A stretch of 64,000 bases of DNA. It comes from Streptococcus sp. HMSC072G04. Lineage in GTDB: Bacteria > Bacillota > Bacilli > Lactobacillales > Streptococcaceae. Each line of letters begins with the position of its first letter. The first letter of the stretch is position 1. The stretch is from the NCBI RefSeq assembly GCF_001813295.1, contig NZ_KV812011.1, forward strand, positions 26,952 through 90,951. The letters run 5' to 3'. The position numbers were made by a program, and so were the translations under genes. Of this stretch, positions 28,373 to 38,077 are shown piece after piece. Below the pieces are notes generated by a model. The model saw only the letters and a program-made list of their open reading frames with translations. It made no database searches and had not been told where the DNA came from.

Positions 28373-29115
28373 TGATTTATATTTCAGAATTATCAAAGAC
28401 ATTTTCAGGTCAAAAGGTTTTAAATAATCTAAGTTTGGAAATTCAAAAAGGGGAAGTCGTGGCCCTAATCGGGTCTTCGGGAGCTGGTAAATCAACCTTC
28501 TTACGCAGTTTAAACTATTTGGAAGCACCAGATAGTGGTAGAATTAAGATTGATGATTTCGAAGTTGATTTTGAGCACATTACTCAAGATCAAATCTTAA
28601 CCTTAAGAAGAAAATTGGCCATGGTGTTCCAACAGTTTAATTTGTTTGGTAGAAAAACAGCCCTTGAAAATGTGAAAGAAGGGCTCATTGTTGTGAAGGG
28701 GTTATCCGATCAAGAAGCAACGAAAATTGCTCGAGAAGAACTGGCAAAAGTCGGTTTATCGGATCGTGAAAATCACTATCCTCGTCACCTCTCAGGTGGA
28801 CAAAAACAACGGGTGGCTTTGGCCCGTGCCTTGGCCATGAAACCAGAGGTTCTTTTGTTGGATGAACCGACTTCAGCCTTGGATCCAGAATTGGTTGGAG
28901 AAGTTGAAAAATCCATTGCCAATGCGGCAAAATCAGGACAAACCATGGTACTGGTCAGCCATGATATGTCTTTTGTAGCGCAAGTAGCAGATAAGGTATT
29001 ATTTTTGGATAAAGGACGGATTATTGAATCTGGAACACCAGAGGAAATCATGCAACATCCAAAAGAAGAACGGACAAAAGAATTCTTTGCTAGTTACAAA
29101 CGGACCTATGTTTGA
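28372..29115 (+). CDS. Polar amino acid ABC transporter ATP-binding protein
   Basis: GlnQ/TcyC-type ATPase, 247 residues. Walker A GSSGAGKST, Q-loop VFQQFNLF, signature LSGGQKQR, Walker B LLLDEPTSALD, and switch His in LVSHDM. Paired with the permease just upstream (1-base overlap, strong AGGAGG). Substrate unknown; the binding protein must be encoded elsewhere. Confidence 0.93.
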   Translation: MIYISELSKTFSGQKVLNNLSLEIQKGEVVALIGSSGAGKSTFLRSLNYLEAPDSGRIKIDDFEVDFEHITQDQILTLRRKLAMVFQQFNLFGRKTALENVKEGLIVVKGLSDQEATKIAREELAKVGLSDRENHYPRHLSGGQKQRVALARALAMKPEVLLLDEPTSALDPELVGEVEKSIANAAKSGQTMVLVSHDMSFVAQVADKVLFLDKGRIIESGTPEEIMQHPKEERTKEFFASYKRTYV

Positions 29116-29121
29116 TATAAT
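29094..29121 (+). promoter_or_regulatory. Promoter at the end of the ABC ATPase gene
   Basis: TTACAA (29094-29099), 16 bp, TATAAT (29116-29121), extended TGA. It reaches a terminator-like hairpin within about 40 bases. Confidence 0.55.
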
Positions 29122-29135
29122 AGAGGAGAGGTAAG

Positions 29136-29167
29136 ACTCAGCTGGCGATGCTAGCTGGGTTTGTTTT
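29136..29167 (+). terminator. Terminator-like hairpin right after the 29116 promoter
   Basis: ACTCAGCT (29136-29143) with AGCTGGGT (29153-29160), inner GC/GC pairs, then TTGTTTT. Could end the ABC operon or attenuate the next gene. Confidence 0.65.
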
Positions 29168-29196
29168 CTGAAAATGTAAAAATATTTGGAGTCGTG

Positions 29197-29424
29197 ATGT
29201 TAAATAAATTATTGTCCTTATATTTACAAAGTTTAGTGACGACAACGATTTTAGTTGGGATCGCTTCTTGTATTTGGATTGGCTACCGTGCCCTTAAGAA
29301 GAAAGATAAAACAGCCAAGCAACGACAAGCCCATTTGTATGATATCCTCTTAATTGATATCATGACGATTCCTATTTTAACCTTTGCGGTCATAGGGATT
29401 TTGTTTATCTTTCAAGCACGATAA
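29197..29424 (+). CDS. DUF4059 family small membrane protein
   Basis: 75-residue protein with two membrane helices (about 8-26 and 46-70) joined by a basic loop (RALKKKDKTAKQRQAH). The family is found next to trxB in streptococci and has no known function. ATG 29197 follows GGAG at 29187-29190; an in-frame TTG at 29161 would extend into the hairpin leader and is unlikely. The TAA stop is immediately before the trxB -35. Confidence 0.8.
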   Translation: MLNKLLSLYLQSLVTTTILVGIASCIWIGYRALKKKDKTAKQRQAHLYDILLIDIMTIPILTFAVIGILFIFQAR

Positions 29425-29453
29425 TTGCAAAAAGACCGTGTTAGAATTATAAT
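29425..29453 (+). promoter_or_regulatory. trxB promoter
   Basis: TTGCAA (29425-29430), 17 bp, TATAAT (29448-29453). Confidence 0.85.
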
Positions 29454-29482
29454 GGTTACAACAAAACAGAAAGAGGTTGTGT

Positions 29483-30394
29483 ATGTTTGATACAGTGATT
29501 ATTGGAGCAGGTCCTGCAGGGATGACTGCTGCCCTTTATGCAGCACGAAGCAATTTAAAAGTCGCATTAATTGAGAGAGGGATTCCAGGCGGTCAAATGA
29601 ACAATACGTCTGACATTGAAAACTATCCTGGCTATGCGAATATTAGTGGCCCAGACTTGGCTGAAAAAATGTTCGAGCCTTTAGAGAATCTTGGTGTGGA
29701 ACATTTGTTTGGACAGGTAGAGCGCATCGAAGACCACGGAGCAACCAAAAAGATTGTCACAGATGATGGGGAATTTGAAGCTAAAACCGTGGTGATTGCA
29801 ACAGGGTCTAACCACCGTTCATTGAATGTCCCTGGTGAAGAGGAGCTAAATAGTAGAGGGGTTTCCTACTGTGCTGTTTGTGATGGAGCTTTCTTTAGAG
29901 ATGAGGATCTCTTGGTCGTTGGTGGTGGTGATTCTGCGGTAGAAGAAGCTGTCTTTTTGACTCAGTTTGCAAAAACAGTGACCATTGCCCATCGTCGTGA
30001 TCAATTGCGTGCTCAAAAAGTTCTTCAAGATCGTGCCTTTGCCAATGATAAAATTCACTTTGCTTGGAATACGGTTGTTGAAGAAATTAAGGGTGAACAA
30101 AAAGTAACGTCTGTCCTTTTAAAAGATGTGAAGACAGGAGAGGTTAGAGAGCAAGCCTTCGGTGGTGTCTTTATCTATGTCGGTTTAGATCCTGTCAGTG
30201 ATTTTGCGACAGAACTTGGTATTTTAGATGAAAATGGCTGGGTGGTCACGGATGATCATATGAGAACCACAGTCCCAGGTATTTTTGCGGTTGGCGATGT
30301 TCGTCAAAAAGATTTGCGTCAAGTGACGACAGCAGTCGGAGACGGTGCGATTGCTGGCCAAGAAGTTTATAAATATATCACAGAAAACTTTTAA
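29483..30394 (+). CDS. trxB: Thioredoxin-disulfide reductase
   Basis: NADPH- and FAD-dependent reductase of thioredoxin, 303 residues. FAD motif IIGAGPAGMTAALYAAR at the N-terminus, redox pair C130 and C133 in SYCAVCDGAFF, NADPH motif VVGGGDSAVEEA, and C-terminal FAD motif VFAVGDVR. Start ATG 29483 follows AGAGG with 6-base spacing; a TTG two codons earlier is less well placed. Own promoter and terminator. Confidence 0.96.
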   Translation: MFDTVIIGAGPAGMTAALYAARSNLKVALIERGIPGGQMNNTSDIENYPGYANISGPDLAEKMFEPLENLGVEHLFGQVERIEDHGATKKIVTDDGEFEAKTVVIATGSNHRSLNVPGEEELNSRGVSYCAVCDGAFFRDEDLLVVGGGDSAVEEAVFLTQFAKTVTIAHRRDQLRAQKVLQDRAFANDKIHFAWNTVVEEIKGEQKVTSVLLKDVKTGEVREQAFGGVFIYVGLDPVSDFATELGILDENGWVVTDDHMRTTVPGIFAVGDVRQKDLRQVTTAVGDGAIAGQEVYKYITENF

Positions 30395-30396
30395 TC

Positions 30397-30430
30397 CAAA
30401 AAATCTGAGCTTCCTGTCTCAGATTTTTTT
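30397..30430 (+). terminator. Terminator after trxB
   Basis: AAATCTGAG / CTCAGATTT followed by T-run. Confidence 0.88.
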
Positions 30431-30440
30431 CATTCTTTCC

Positions 30441-30464
30441 TTTCAGTATTCAATAGGACTGAAA
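30441..30464 (+). promoter_or_regulatory. Inverted repeat over the pncB-nadE promoter
   Basis: TTTCAGT-N10-ACTGAAA spans the -35 region; candidate operator for an NAD-responsive repressor. Regulator not identified. Confidence 0.4.
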
Positions 30465-30469
30465 TGTGC

Positions 30470-30475
30470 TATAAT
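30470..30475 (+). promoter_or_regulatory. Extended -10 of pncB-nadE
   Basis: TGC-TATAAT; the -35 (TATTCA at 30447) is poor. Confidence 0.6.
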
Positions 30476-30532
30476 GGTACTAATTTTATGGTAGGAATTC
30501 ATAGAACAAATCTATAAAAAAGAGGTATACAT

Positions 30533-31993
30533 ATGTATCCAGATGACAGTTTAACCTTGCATACTGATTTATACCAAATCAATATGATGCAGGTCTATTT
30601 TAATCAAGGTATCCACAATAAACATGCCGTATTTGAAGTCTATTTTCGTCAACAGCCTTTTAAAAACGGCTACGCAGTATTTGCTGGCTTAGAGAGAATT
30701 GTGAAATACTTGGAAAACTTGAGTTTTTCTGAGAGTGATATTGCCTATTTAGAGTCACTTGGTTATCATGGGGCCTTCTTGGAATATCTCCGTGATCTCA
30801 AGTTGGAATTGACGGTACGCTCGGCTCAAGAAGGAGACTTAGTCTTTGCGAATGAACCAATTGTTCAGGTAGAGGGCCCTCTGGCTCAGTGTCAATTGGT
30901 GGAAACAGCCCTTTTGAATATCGTCAACTTTCAAACCTTGATAGCCACAAAAGCTGCTCGTATTCGTTCAGTCATTGAAGATGAGCCTTTGATGGAATTT
31001 GGAACCCGTCGTGCGCAAGAAATGGATGCGGCCATTTGGGGCACTCGTGCGGCAGTCATCGGAGGGGCCAATGGGACTAGTAATGTTCGTGCAGGAAAAC
31101 TCTTTGGAATCCCAGTTTTAGGAACTCATGCCCATTCTCTTGTACAGGTTTATGGAAATGACTACCAGGCCTTTAGGGCTTATGCGGAAACCCATAAAGA
31201 TTGTGTCTTCCTCGTCGATACCTATGATACCCTTCGTATTGGGGTACCAGCAGCTATTCAGGTAGCACGTGAAATGGGAGATAAAATCAATTTCCTAGGC
31301 GTCCGGATTGACTCAGGAGATATTGCCTATATTTCTAAAAAGGTCCGCCAGCAATTAGATGAGGCTGGGTTTACAAATGCTAAAATCTACGCTTCTAATG
31401 ACTTGGATGAAAATACCATCCTCAACTTAAAAATGCAAAAAGCAAAAATTGATGTTTGGGGTGTAGGAACCAAGTTAATTACAGCTTACGATCAACCAGC
31501 ACTTGGAGCGGTATACAAAATTGTCTCTGTTGAAAACGAAGCAGGAGAGATGATCAATACTATCAAGCTTTCCAATAATGCAGAGAAAGTTTCTACTCCA
31601 GGTAAAAAGCAAGTCTGGCGGATTACGAGCCGTGAAAAAGGTAAGTCAGAAGGGGACTACATCACTTATGATGGAGTAGATGTTTCACATCTGACAGAAC
31701 TTAAAATGTTCCATCCAACTTATACCTACATTAATAAAACAGTCCGAAACTTTGAGGCGATTCCTCTTTTAGTGGATATTTTTAAAGAGGGTCAATTGGT
31801 TTATCAACTGCCAACATTATCAGAAATTCAAGAATATGCTCGTAAAAATTACGATCAATTATGGGATGAATACAAGCGCGTCCTCAATCCACAGCATTAC
31901 CCAGTTGACTTGGCCAAAGATATTTGGCAGGATAAGATGGACCTGATCGAGGAAATGCGTAACAAGGCCAATGGAGAAGGAGAAGCAAAATGA
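30533..31993 (+). CDS. pncB: Nicotinate phosphoribosyltransferase
   Basis: Salvages nicotinate to nicotinate mononucleotide (Preiss-Handler route). 486 residues. Features: [16 protein letters not shown]-terminus, [33 protein letters not shown] and [18 protein letters not shown], ending with an [12 protein letters not shown] phosphate-binding segment. Good AAGAGG ribosome binding site. Overlaps nadE by 4 bases; together they make NAD from nicotinate with NadD supplied elsewhere. Confidence 0.95.
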   Translation: MYPDDSLTLHTDLYQINMMQVYFNQGIHNKHAVFEVYFRQQPFKNGYAVFAGLERIVKYLENLSFSESDIAYLESLGYHGAFLEYLRDLKLELTVRSAQEGDLVFANEPIVQVEGPLAQCQLVETALLNIVNFQTLIATKAARIRSVIEDEPLMEFGTRRAQEMDAAIWGTRAAVIGGANGTSNVRAGKLFGIPVLGTHAHSLVQVYGNDYQAFRAYAETHKDCVFLVDTYDTLRIGVPAAIQVAREMGDKINFLGVRIDSGDIAYISKKVRQQLDEAGFTNAKIYASNDLDENTILNLKMQKAKIDVWGVGTKLITAYDQPALGAVYKIVSVENEAGEMINTIKLSNNAEKVSTPGKKQVWRITSREKGKSEGDYITYDGVDVSHLTELKMFHPTYTYINKTVRNFEAIPLLVDIFKEGQLVYQLPTLSEIQEYARKNYDQLWDEYKRVLNPQHYPVDLAKDIWQDKMDLIEEMRNKANGEGEAK

Positions 31994-32814
31994 GTTTGCA
32001 AGAAGAGATTATCCAACAATTGGGTGTCAAGCCTAGCATTGATCCTCAGGAAGAGATTCGCCGCTCGGTTGATTTCTTAAAAAGATATCTAAAAAAACAT
32101 CCCTTCTTGAAAACATTTGTATTAGGGATCTCAGGAGGGCAAGATTCAACTCTTGCTGGACGATTAGCTCAATTGGCCATGGAAGAAATGCGCGCAGAAA
32201 CAGGAGATGCCTCCTATCAATTTATTGCCGTTCGTCTTCCTTATGGGGTACAGGCAGATGAAGCAGATGCACAAAAAGCATTGGCCTTTATCCAGCCGGA
32301 TGTTAGCCTGGTTGTGAATATCAAGGAGTCTGCTGACGAAATGGTACGAGCAGTAGAAGCGACTGGAACAGAGGTTTCTGATTTTAACAAAGGCAATATT
32401 AAGGCTCGCAGTCGCATGATTGCTCAGTATGCTCTAGCTGGAGCACGTAGCGGAGCGGTGATTGGGACGGATCATGCTGCAGAAAATATTACTGGTTTCT
32501 TCACAAAATTTGGAGATGGTGGTGCAGATATTTTGCCCCTTTTCCGTTTGAATAAACGCCAAGGAAAACAATTGCTTAAGGCTTTAGGAGCCGATCCTGC
32601 TCTTTATGAGAAAATCCCAACAGCAGATTTGGAAGAAGAAAAACCAGGAATAGCAGATGAAGTAGCGCTGGGTGTCACCTATAATGAAATCGATGATTAC
32701 CTAGAAGGCAAACAAGTGAGCCCAGAAGCTCAAGCCACTATTGAAAAATGGTGGTACAAAGGCCAACACAAACGCCACTTGCCAATCACAGTATTTGATC
32801 ATTTTTGGGAGTAA
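31990..32814 (+). CDS. nadE: NH3-dependent NAD+ synthetase
   Basis: Amidates deamido-NAD to NAD. 274 residues. PP-loop [60 protein letters not shown] and [14 protein letters not shown] at the end are all typical. It lacks a glutaminase domain, so it uses ammonia. The start is within the pncB stop (ATGA). Followed by a perfect palindromic terminator. Confidence 0.96.
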   Translation: MSLQEEIIQQLGVKPSIDPQEEIRRSVDFLKRYLKKHPFLKTFVLGISGGQDSTLAGRLAQLAMEEMRAETGDASYQFIAVRLPYGVQADEADAQKALAFIQPDVSLVVNIKESADEMVRAVEATGTEVSDFNKGNIKARSRMIAQYALAGARSGAVIGTDHAAENITGFFTKFGDGGADILPLFRLNKRQGKQLLKALGADPALYEKIPTADLEEEKPGIADEVALGVTYNEIDDYLEGKQVSPEAQATIEKWWYKGQHKRHLPITVFDHFWE

Positions 32815-32835
32815 AAAGGTCCAGTGGACCTTTTT
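32814..32835 (+). terminator. Terminator after nadE
   Basis: AAAAAGGTCCAGTGGACC followed by TTTTT; near-loopless palindrome. Confidence 0.85.
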
Positions 32836-32862
32836 AGCCCGAGTCTTAAAATAGGAGAACGA

Positions 32863-32975
32863 GGAAGAAATCGGTAACTCGTAGAGTTCGATTTCGTAGT
32901 CTCACCCCCGCAAGGCTGTCTAGATTTGAAAGGTGCTCAAAGAGCTCCGTTCAAATCAGCCAGCTACTGCGTCAA
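32863..32975 (+). repeat. Dispersed intergenic hairpin repeat, copy B
   Basis: Shares GAAATCGGTAA-TCGTAGAGTTCGATTTCGTAG with the other copies, then a nested hairpin: GGCTG (32914) / CAGCC, GATTTGAA / TTCAAATC, GCTC-AAA-GAGC. It ends in ACTGCGTC as copy A does. No gene lies in 32836-33198. Confidence 0.7.
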
Positions 32976-33035
32976 TGTATCATTGAAAAGCTCATGGATG
33001 AGGTGGATACAAATAGAATTTTTCTATTAATACTA

Positions 33036-33078
33036 GACAGAAATCGGTAATTCGTAGAGTTCGATTTCGTAGTCTCAC
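33036..33078 (+). repeat. Dispersed intergenic repeat, copy C (first hairpin only)
   Basis: GACAGAAATCGGTAATTCG then GAGTTCGATTTCG, matching the first half of copies A and B; the second hairpin is missing. Confidence 0.7.
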
Positions 33079-33102
33079 CAGACAATATTGTGAAAAGCAT
33101 CA

Positions 33103-33137
33103 AAAAGAAGGGCGGTTTCATCCGTCCTTTTCTTCTA
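33103..33137 (+). terminator. Terminator-like hairpin after repeat copy C
   Basis: AGAAGGGCGG / CCGTCCTTTTCT with a short T-run. Confidence 0.5.
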
Positions 33138-33198
33138 GATTAAAATAACCAACTTGCAACGTTCAAGTTGCATAAAAAAAAATGAAGGGAGACAATCT

Positions 33199-33750
33199 AT
33201 GAATCATCTTTGAAGTCTTGTCATAGAGACAGAGCATTTATACTTGAGGCCTTTCGTTTTGGAGGATGCACCAGCGATGTTTGAAAATTGGGCTTCTGAT
33301 CCTGAAACCCTGAAATATGTCACCTGGGATGCCCATGCATCTTCTGAGAGAACCAGAGAATCGATCAAAAGATGGATCGAACAGTATCTTAAACCAGATA
33401 CTTATAAATGGGCGATCTGTTTGAAAACATTACCGGATCAGGTAATTGGAGATATTAGTGTGGTTTCTCAAGACCAGGAAAGTCAATCATGCGAGCTAGG
33501 TTATATCCTTGGCAAGAAATTCTGGGGGCAGGGATTCATGACAGAAGCCGTCATAGCTGTTTTGGAATTCTTATTGAACAAAGTCGGATTTAAAGAAATC
33601 AAAGCCACTTATGTCAGTTTAAATCCTGCTTCAGGGAAAGTCATGGAAAAGGCAGGAATGCAGTATGTAGAAACCATCCCTCATGCCATTCAACGCAAAG
33701 GATATTGTGGGGATAAAATCATCTATTCTATACAGAATCCCTCTCTATAG
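33199..33750 (+). pseudogene. GNAT acetyltransferase gene broken by an early stop codon
   Basis: The natural start is ATG 33199 with GGGAG upstream, but codon 5 is TGA (33211-33213). The same frame then continues unbroken: SLVIETEHLYLRPF, a normal RimJ/RimL-type GNAT beginning, through ELGYILGKKFWGQGFMTEAV (acetyl-CoA loop) to the stop at 33750. A single TGG-to-TGA change would explain it. The next in-frame start (TTG 33244) has no ribosome binding site and loses the first strand. Probably inactive in this strain; related enzymes acetylate protein N-termini or small amines. Confidence 0.75.
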
Positions 33751-33762
33751 GGTGATTTTTAC

Positions 33763-33790
33763 TTGAAGATTCTGCTCAAAGGATTATAAT
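33763..33790 (+). promoter_or_regulatory. pepC promoter
   Basis: TTGAAG (33763-33768), 16 bp, TATAAT (33785-33790). Confidence 0.7.
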
Positions 33791-33817
33791 AGTAAATAAC
33801 GAAAAAAGGAGATTGCT

Positions 33818-35152
33818 ATGTCAGAATTAACGAAAGAATTTACAGACCAGCTCTATGCTAATTATGAAGCAAATGTGAAATATGCGGCTCTTGAAAATGC
33901 TGTTACCCACAATGGGATCCATGCATCGCTTGAAACGCGCAAGAGTGCAGTAGAAAATACACCAGTTTTTTCACTTGATTTGACCAAGGATAAGGTGACA
34001 AACCAAAAAGCATCTGGACGTTGTTGGATGTTTGCGGCTTTAAATACCTTCCGTCACAAGATGATTTCAAGCTTCCAATTGGAGGATTTTGAATTGTCTC
34101 AAGCACATACTTTCTTTTGGGATAAGTATGAAAAATCAAACTGGTTTTTGGAGCAAGTGATTGCTACAGCGGACCAAGAGTTGACCAGCCGTAAGGTGGC
34201 TTTTCTCCTACAAACTCCACAACAAGATGGCGGTCAATGGGATATGGTGGTATCCCTCTTTGAGAAATACGGAGTGGTTCCAAAATCAGTTTATCCAGAA
34301 TCGATTTCTTCAAGCAATAGCCGGGAATTGAACACCTACCTCAATAAACTCTTGCGTCAAGATGCGCAAATCTTGCGTGATTTGATTCACTCAGGCGCAG
34401 ATAGTGAGGCAGTTGCGAGCAAGAAACAAGCCTTGTTGCAAGAAATCTTTAACTTCTTGGCTATGTCTTTAGGATTGCCTCCGCGTGAATTTGACTTTTC
34501 ATACCGTGATAAGGACAACCAATTCCATAGCGAAAGTGGGTTAACTCCACAAAGCTTCTACAAAAAATATGTAGACCTTCAATTAGACGATTACGTCTCT
34601 ATTATCAATGCCCCAACTACAGACAAGCCATATGGAAAATCTTACACCGTAGATATGCTGGGCAATGTGGTTGGTAGCCGTCCAGTCCGCTACCTAAATG
34701 TTCCAATGGATCGATTGAAAGAATTAGCCATTGCTCAAATGAAAGCAGGAGAAACTGTCTGGTTTGGTTCAGATGTAGGCCAAGTCAGCAACCGTAAAGC
34801 CGGAATCCTGGCAACAGATGTCTACGATTTTGAAGCAGGCATGGACATTCATTTGACACAAGACAAGGCGGGTCGCTTGGACTATGCAGAAAGTCTCATG
34901 ACACATGCTATGGTCTTGACAGGGGTTGATTTAGACGAAGCAGGTCAGTCTCGTAAATGGAAGGTTGAAAATTCATGGGGAGACAAGGTCGGTACAGATG
35001 GTTACTTTGTGGCTTCTGATGCTTGGATGGATGAATATACCTACCAAATCGTGGTTCGTAAAGAATTCCTAACAGCAGACGAATTAGCAGCCTATGAAGC
35101 AGAACCAATTGTCCTAGCACCGTGGGATCCAATGGGAGCTTTGGCAAAATAA
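33818..35152 (+). CDS. pepC: Aminopeptidase C (bleomycin hydrolase family, C1B)
   Basis: Cytoplasmic cysteine aminopeptidase that trims imported peptides; hexameric barrel in known members. 444 residues. Catalytic C69 in KASGRCWMFAALN, H363 in MTHAMVLTG, N385 in VENSWGDKVG. The C-terminal segment LAPWDPMGALAK is the typical tail that reaches the active site and limits the enzyme to aminopeptidase activity. AAAGGAG ribosome binding site, own promoter and terminator. Confidence 0.96.
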   Translation: MSELTKEFTDQLYANYEANVKYAALENAVTHNGIHASLETRKSAVENTPVFSLDLTKDKVTNQKASGRCWMFAALNTFRHKMISSFQLEDFELSQAHTFFWDKYEKSNWFLEQVIATADQELTSRKVAFLLQTPQQDGGQWDMVVSLFEKYGVVPKSVYPESISSSNSRELNTYLNKLLRQDAQILRDLIHSGADSEAVASKKQALLQEIFNFLAMSLGLPPREFDFSYRDKDNQFHSESGLTPQSFYKKYVDLQLDDYVSIINAPTTDKPYGKSYTVDMLGNVVGSRPVRYLNVPMDRLKELAIAQMKAGETVWFGSDVGQVSNRKAGILATDVYDFEAGMDIHLTQDKAGRLDYAESLMTHAMVLTGVDLDEAGQSRKWKVENSWGDKVGTDGYFVASDAWMDEYTYQIVVRKEFLTADELAAYEAEPIVLAPWDPMGALAK

Positions 35153-35160
35153 TGATACAG

Positions 35161-35187
35161 AAAAGAGCCGAAAGGCTCTTTTTTTTA
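35161..35187 (+). terminator. Terminator after pepC
   Basis: AAAGAGCC-GAAA-GGCTCTTT with long T-run. Confidence 0.9.
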
Positions 35188-35264
35188 TATACTCAAAAAT
35201 AAAAAAGCTGGGAAGTCTAACTAAATAAATCAGATTTTATTCGTTCTGGTTTTTTAACCATTGT

Positions 35265-35293
35265 TTTAAAAAAAGCCGGGCAAAAGCCCGACT
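35265..35293 (-). terminator. Terminator of recU-pbp1a (minus strand)
   Basis: On the minus strand GTCGGGC-TTTT-GCCCGGC followed by T7, 12 bases after the pbp1a stop. Confidence 0.88.
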
Positions 35294-35304
35294 TCTCTGT
35301 TATA

Positions 35305-37419
35305 TTATTCGTTATGATTGTTAGATTCTTGTGAAGAAGGCTCAGATGGTTTAGATTGATTTTCTTCGTTCGAAGAGCTAGACGATGGTTCTTCATACGA
35401 ATACTGATCAGTGGAATAACTTGGCTCATAGTAGTAGTTATTGTAGTTGTTCTTACCATTGTTTAAGTAGAGATAAGAACCACTTCGATACAGTCCACTT
35501 GGTTGCGTCCAATCCGTATGACCAGAGTTATTATTATTAGCAAGATAGAGCATCATTTGACGGTAGACATCCGTTGCGACCTGTATTCCATTATCCAATA
35601 CTGGTGTAAAGCGATTGGAATAACCTGTCCATACTGCCATGGCATATTCAGGAGTGTAGCCTACAAACAATTCATCCGGTGTTACAATATTTGAATAAGC
35701 ATTTTTTGTCAATTTACCGATTTCGTTATCAGCATAGTTTGATGTACCTGTCTTACCAGCTTGGTAGATTCCCGAAATGGCAGCATTTGTACCGGTACCA
35801 GACAAGAGAACTGTCTTCATCATATCTGTCATCATGTAGGCAGTTGTTGCTTTCATTGCACGAGTTCCTTCGGACTCAAATTCCTTGGTTGTGCCATCAC
35901 TAAAGACAACCCGACTAACATAGGATGGTTTGTAATAGGTACCGCCATTGGCAAAAGCAGCATAGGCAGCTGCCATTTTCTCACTGCTGGCTCCGTATTT
36001 GTTGCTAGAATCGCTAGTGTTACTCGAGATAGCGTTGGCGTAAACCATTTCTGGGTAATCGATCCCTAATCCATTGAGGAATTTCTTAGCTTGTTTAAGA
36101 CCAACTTTTTCCAGGGCCTTCACCGCAGGCACGTTACGAGATTGTTGAATTGCGTAGGTAATGGACATGCTACCATAGTATGAACGGTCCCAGTTGTAGA
36201 CAGGCGTTGATGAATGAGGGAAGTTGTATGGCGCATCTGTTGTAGTAGCTGCTGTAGAGGTATATTCCTCATGTTCAAGAGCTGGTGCGTAATCTGTGAT
36301 TGGTTTCATTGTTGAACCCCAGTCACGGTTCGTTTCAACCGCTTGGTTTGTACCAAAGGAAACATTGCTGGATTGGTGACGAGAACCCAGCTGAGCAATG
36401 ACTTTACCAGTATTGACATCAATAACGGTAGAAGCTACTTGCATTTCATCATCCGGGTAATTGACATATTCATCTGTATTGTAGATATCCCATAGTTTCT
36501 TTTGAGCTTCTGTATCCACGTTTGTATAGACAACCATTCCGGTTGTCAACAAATTGTAGCCCGTTTCTTCTTCGACTTGCTCGATCACTTCTTTTAGGTA
36601 ATTATCCATATAGGCTGGGTAACTGCTTGAAGAACTAAGACTTTGCAGACCATCTGTAACAGGTGTATTGACCGCTGCTTCGTATTGTTTGTTAGAAATG
36701 GTCTTCATATCGAGCATTTCTTTTAATACTAAGTTTCGGCGCTGTTGCGCTGCTTCAGGATGGGAGTATGGATCGTATTGGTTTGGTGCTTGGGGCATCC
36801 CCGCAAGGAGTGCCAATTGAGGGAGCGAAAGATCTTTTAGATCTTTTCCGTAATAACTTTTCGCAGCTGTCTGCATTCCGTAGTTCCCATTCGCCATAAA
36901 TACTTTATTGACGTAATAGGTCAAGATTTCTTGTTTGGTTGCTTTCTTTTCCAGTTGAGTTGCTAACCAAGCTTCTTGGATCTTACGAGAGAGGGTACGG
37001 TCAGAGGCCGAAGTGGAGAAATAGGTTAACTTGATCAATTGTTGCGTCAAGGTTGACCCACCTTGACTTCCTCCTCGTAAGTTGTGAAGGAAGGAACCGC
37101 CGATCCGAATGATGTCGACCCCGCGGTGATTGAAGAAACGGTGGTCTTCAATCGCTACGATAGCATTGACCAAATCAGTAGGGATTTCATTGGCTGTGAC
37201 ATTGATTCGTTTCTCAGCCCCCAAATCTGCGATCAAGTTATTTTGGTTGTCATAGATTTTACTAGATGTTGTTGCAACCAAATCTTTTTCAGATAAGGTT
37301 GGTGCTTTCATAGCATAGTAACTAAATATCAGTCCACCAAGGACGAATAAAAGTAAGAAAAATGAAATGGCTGCGATGGCAACATATTTCAACCATTGAA
37401 TGACTGTTTGTTTATTCAT
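35305..37419 (-). CDS. pbp1a: Penicillin-binding protein 1A (class A, bifunctional)
   Basis: Peptidoglycan polymerase and crosslinker, 704 residues. N-terminal membrane helix (about 12-34), glycosyltransferase domain with catalytic E91 ([14 protein letters not shown]) and GGSTLTQQL, then transpeptidase with S369-TMK, the SRN of QQSRNVPA, and KTGT in [11 protein letters not shown]. The C-terminus is low-complexity Tyr/Asn/Ser/Glu-rich ([20 protein letters not shown]). Its ATG directly abuts the recU stop codon (TAAATG), so the two are translationally coupled, as in pneumococcus. Confidence 0.96.
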   Translation of the reverse strand: MNKQTVIQWLKYVAIAAISFFLLLFVLGGLIFSYYAMKAPTLSEKDLVATTSSKIYDNQNNLIADLGAEKRINVTANEIPTDLVNAIVAIEDHRFFNHRGVDIIRIGGSFLHNLRGGSQGGSTLTQQLIKLTYFSTSASDRTLSRKIQEAWLATQLEKKATKQEILTYYVNKVFMANGNYGMQTAAKSYYGKDLKDLSLPQLALLAGMPQAPNQYDPYSHPEAAQQRRNLVLKEMLDMKTISNKQYEAAVNTPVTDGLQSLSSSSSYPAYMDNYLKEVIEQVEEETGYNLLTTGMVVYTNVDTEAQKKLWDIYNTDEYVNYPDDEMQVASTVIDVNTGKVIAQLGSRHQSSNVSFGTNQAVETNRDWGSTMKPITDYAPALEHEEYTSTAATTTDAPYNFPHSSTPVYNWDRSYYGSMSITYAIQQSRNVPAVKALEKVGLKQAKKFLNGLGIDYPEMVYANAISSNTSDSSNKYGASSEKMAAAYAAFANGGTYYKPSYVSRVVFSDGTTKEFESEGTRAMKATTAYMMTDMMKTVLLSGTGTNAAISGIYQAGKTGTSNYADNEIGKLTKNAYSNIVTPDELFVGYTPEYAMAVWTGYSNRFTPVLDNGIQVATDVYRQMMLYLANNNNSGHTDWTQPSGLYRSGSYLYLNNGKNNYNNYYYEPSYSTDQYSYEEPSSSSSNEENQSKPSEPSSQESNNHNE

Positions 37420-38013
37420 TTAAATACCGCCTAGAAGTTTCTGTTCGATAATATCAAGATAAGGAACGCTCGGAAGTCGATTCTTATCTACTAGAAAGCC
37501 GTACTCCTGAATATAGGAGAGGGGCATGGATTTACTACCATGATCGATGTTGTAATAGTGAATTAATGCAGGAGCAGGAAGTAAGTAGGTTTCACTCAAC
37601 TTTGCAAAATGCAAGAGAACGAAACAGATACCGCCTTGCTGGACAACCGCCTCCATATGATCGATCTGATGTTGATGAAAATTTTTCATCGGCATGGATT
37701 GCTTTTGCTGTGTTTCCTTAGCTTCAAAATCGATATAGCGTCCCTTGTATACTCCAGAATAGTCCGTCGTTGAGGCTTGCCTGAAATAGGCTTCAACAAT
37801 CTTTGCCCGACTGCGACGTGGATAATCTACTTTCACGATTTGAATCGGTGTTGGTTTTTTATGGATGACTGCTAGACCTCGAGAAAGATAGTATTGATTA
37901 CTTTCATTGATCATTTTTTCAAATGTCATCCCACGATTCGCAAAGTCGACTGGATATTTCCTTTGTGTAGAGACCAAGGTTTTTTTGGCTACTTTATGTG
38001 GATAGTTGACCAT
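37420..38013 (-). CDS. recU: Holliday junction resolvase RecU
   Basis: Homologous-recombination resolvase, 197 residues. Motifs: N-terminal basic arm, [57 protein letters not shown] with the catalytic Asp-Glu-Lys pattern, and FVLLHF. Upstream gene of pbp1a, the usual streptococcal pairing of DNA repair with wall synthesis. AAGGAG ribosome binding site on the minus strand. Confidence 0.96.
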   Translation of the reverse strand: MVNYPHKVAKKTLVSTQRKYPVDFANRGMTFEKMINESNQYYLSRGLAVIHKKPTPIQIVKVDYPRRSRAKIVEAYFRQASTTDYSGVYKGRYIDFEAKETQQKQSMPMKNFHQHQIDHMEAVVQQGGICFVLLHFAKLSETYLLPAPALIHYYNIDHGSKSMPLSYIQEYGFLVDKNRLPSVPYLDIIEQKLLGGI

Positions 38014-38045
38014 AGTTCTCCTTATTGGTACAATTACATCACTCT

Positions 38046-38051
38046 ATTATA
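38046..38051 (-). promoter_or_regulatory. -10 of recU-pbp1a
   Basis: On the minus strand TATAAT with extended TGA; the -35 is weak. Lies in the 64-base divergent gap with ypsA. Confidence 0.45.
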
Positions 38052-38077
38052 TCATAAATTAGAATAATGAGGAAAAA

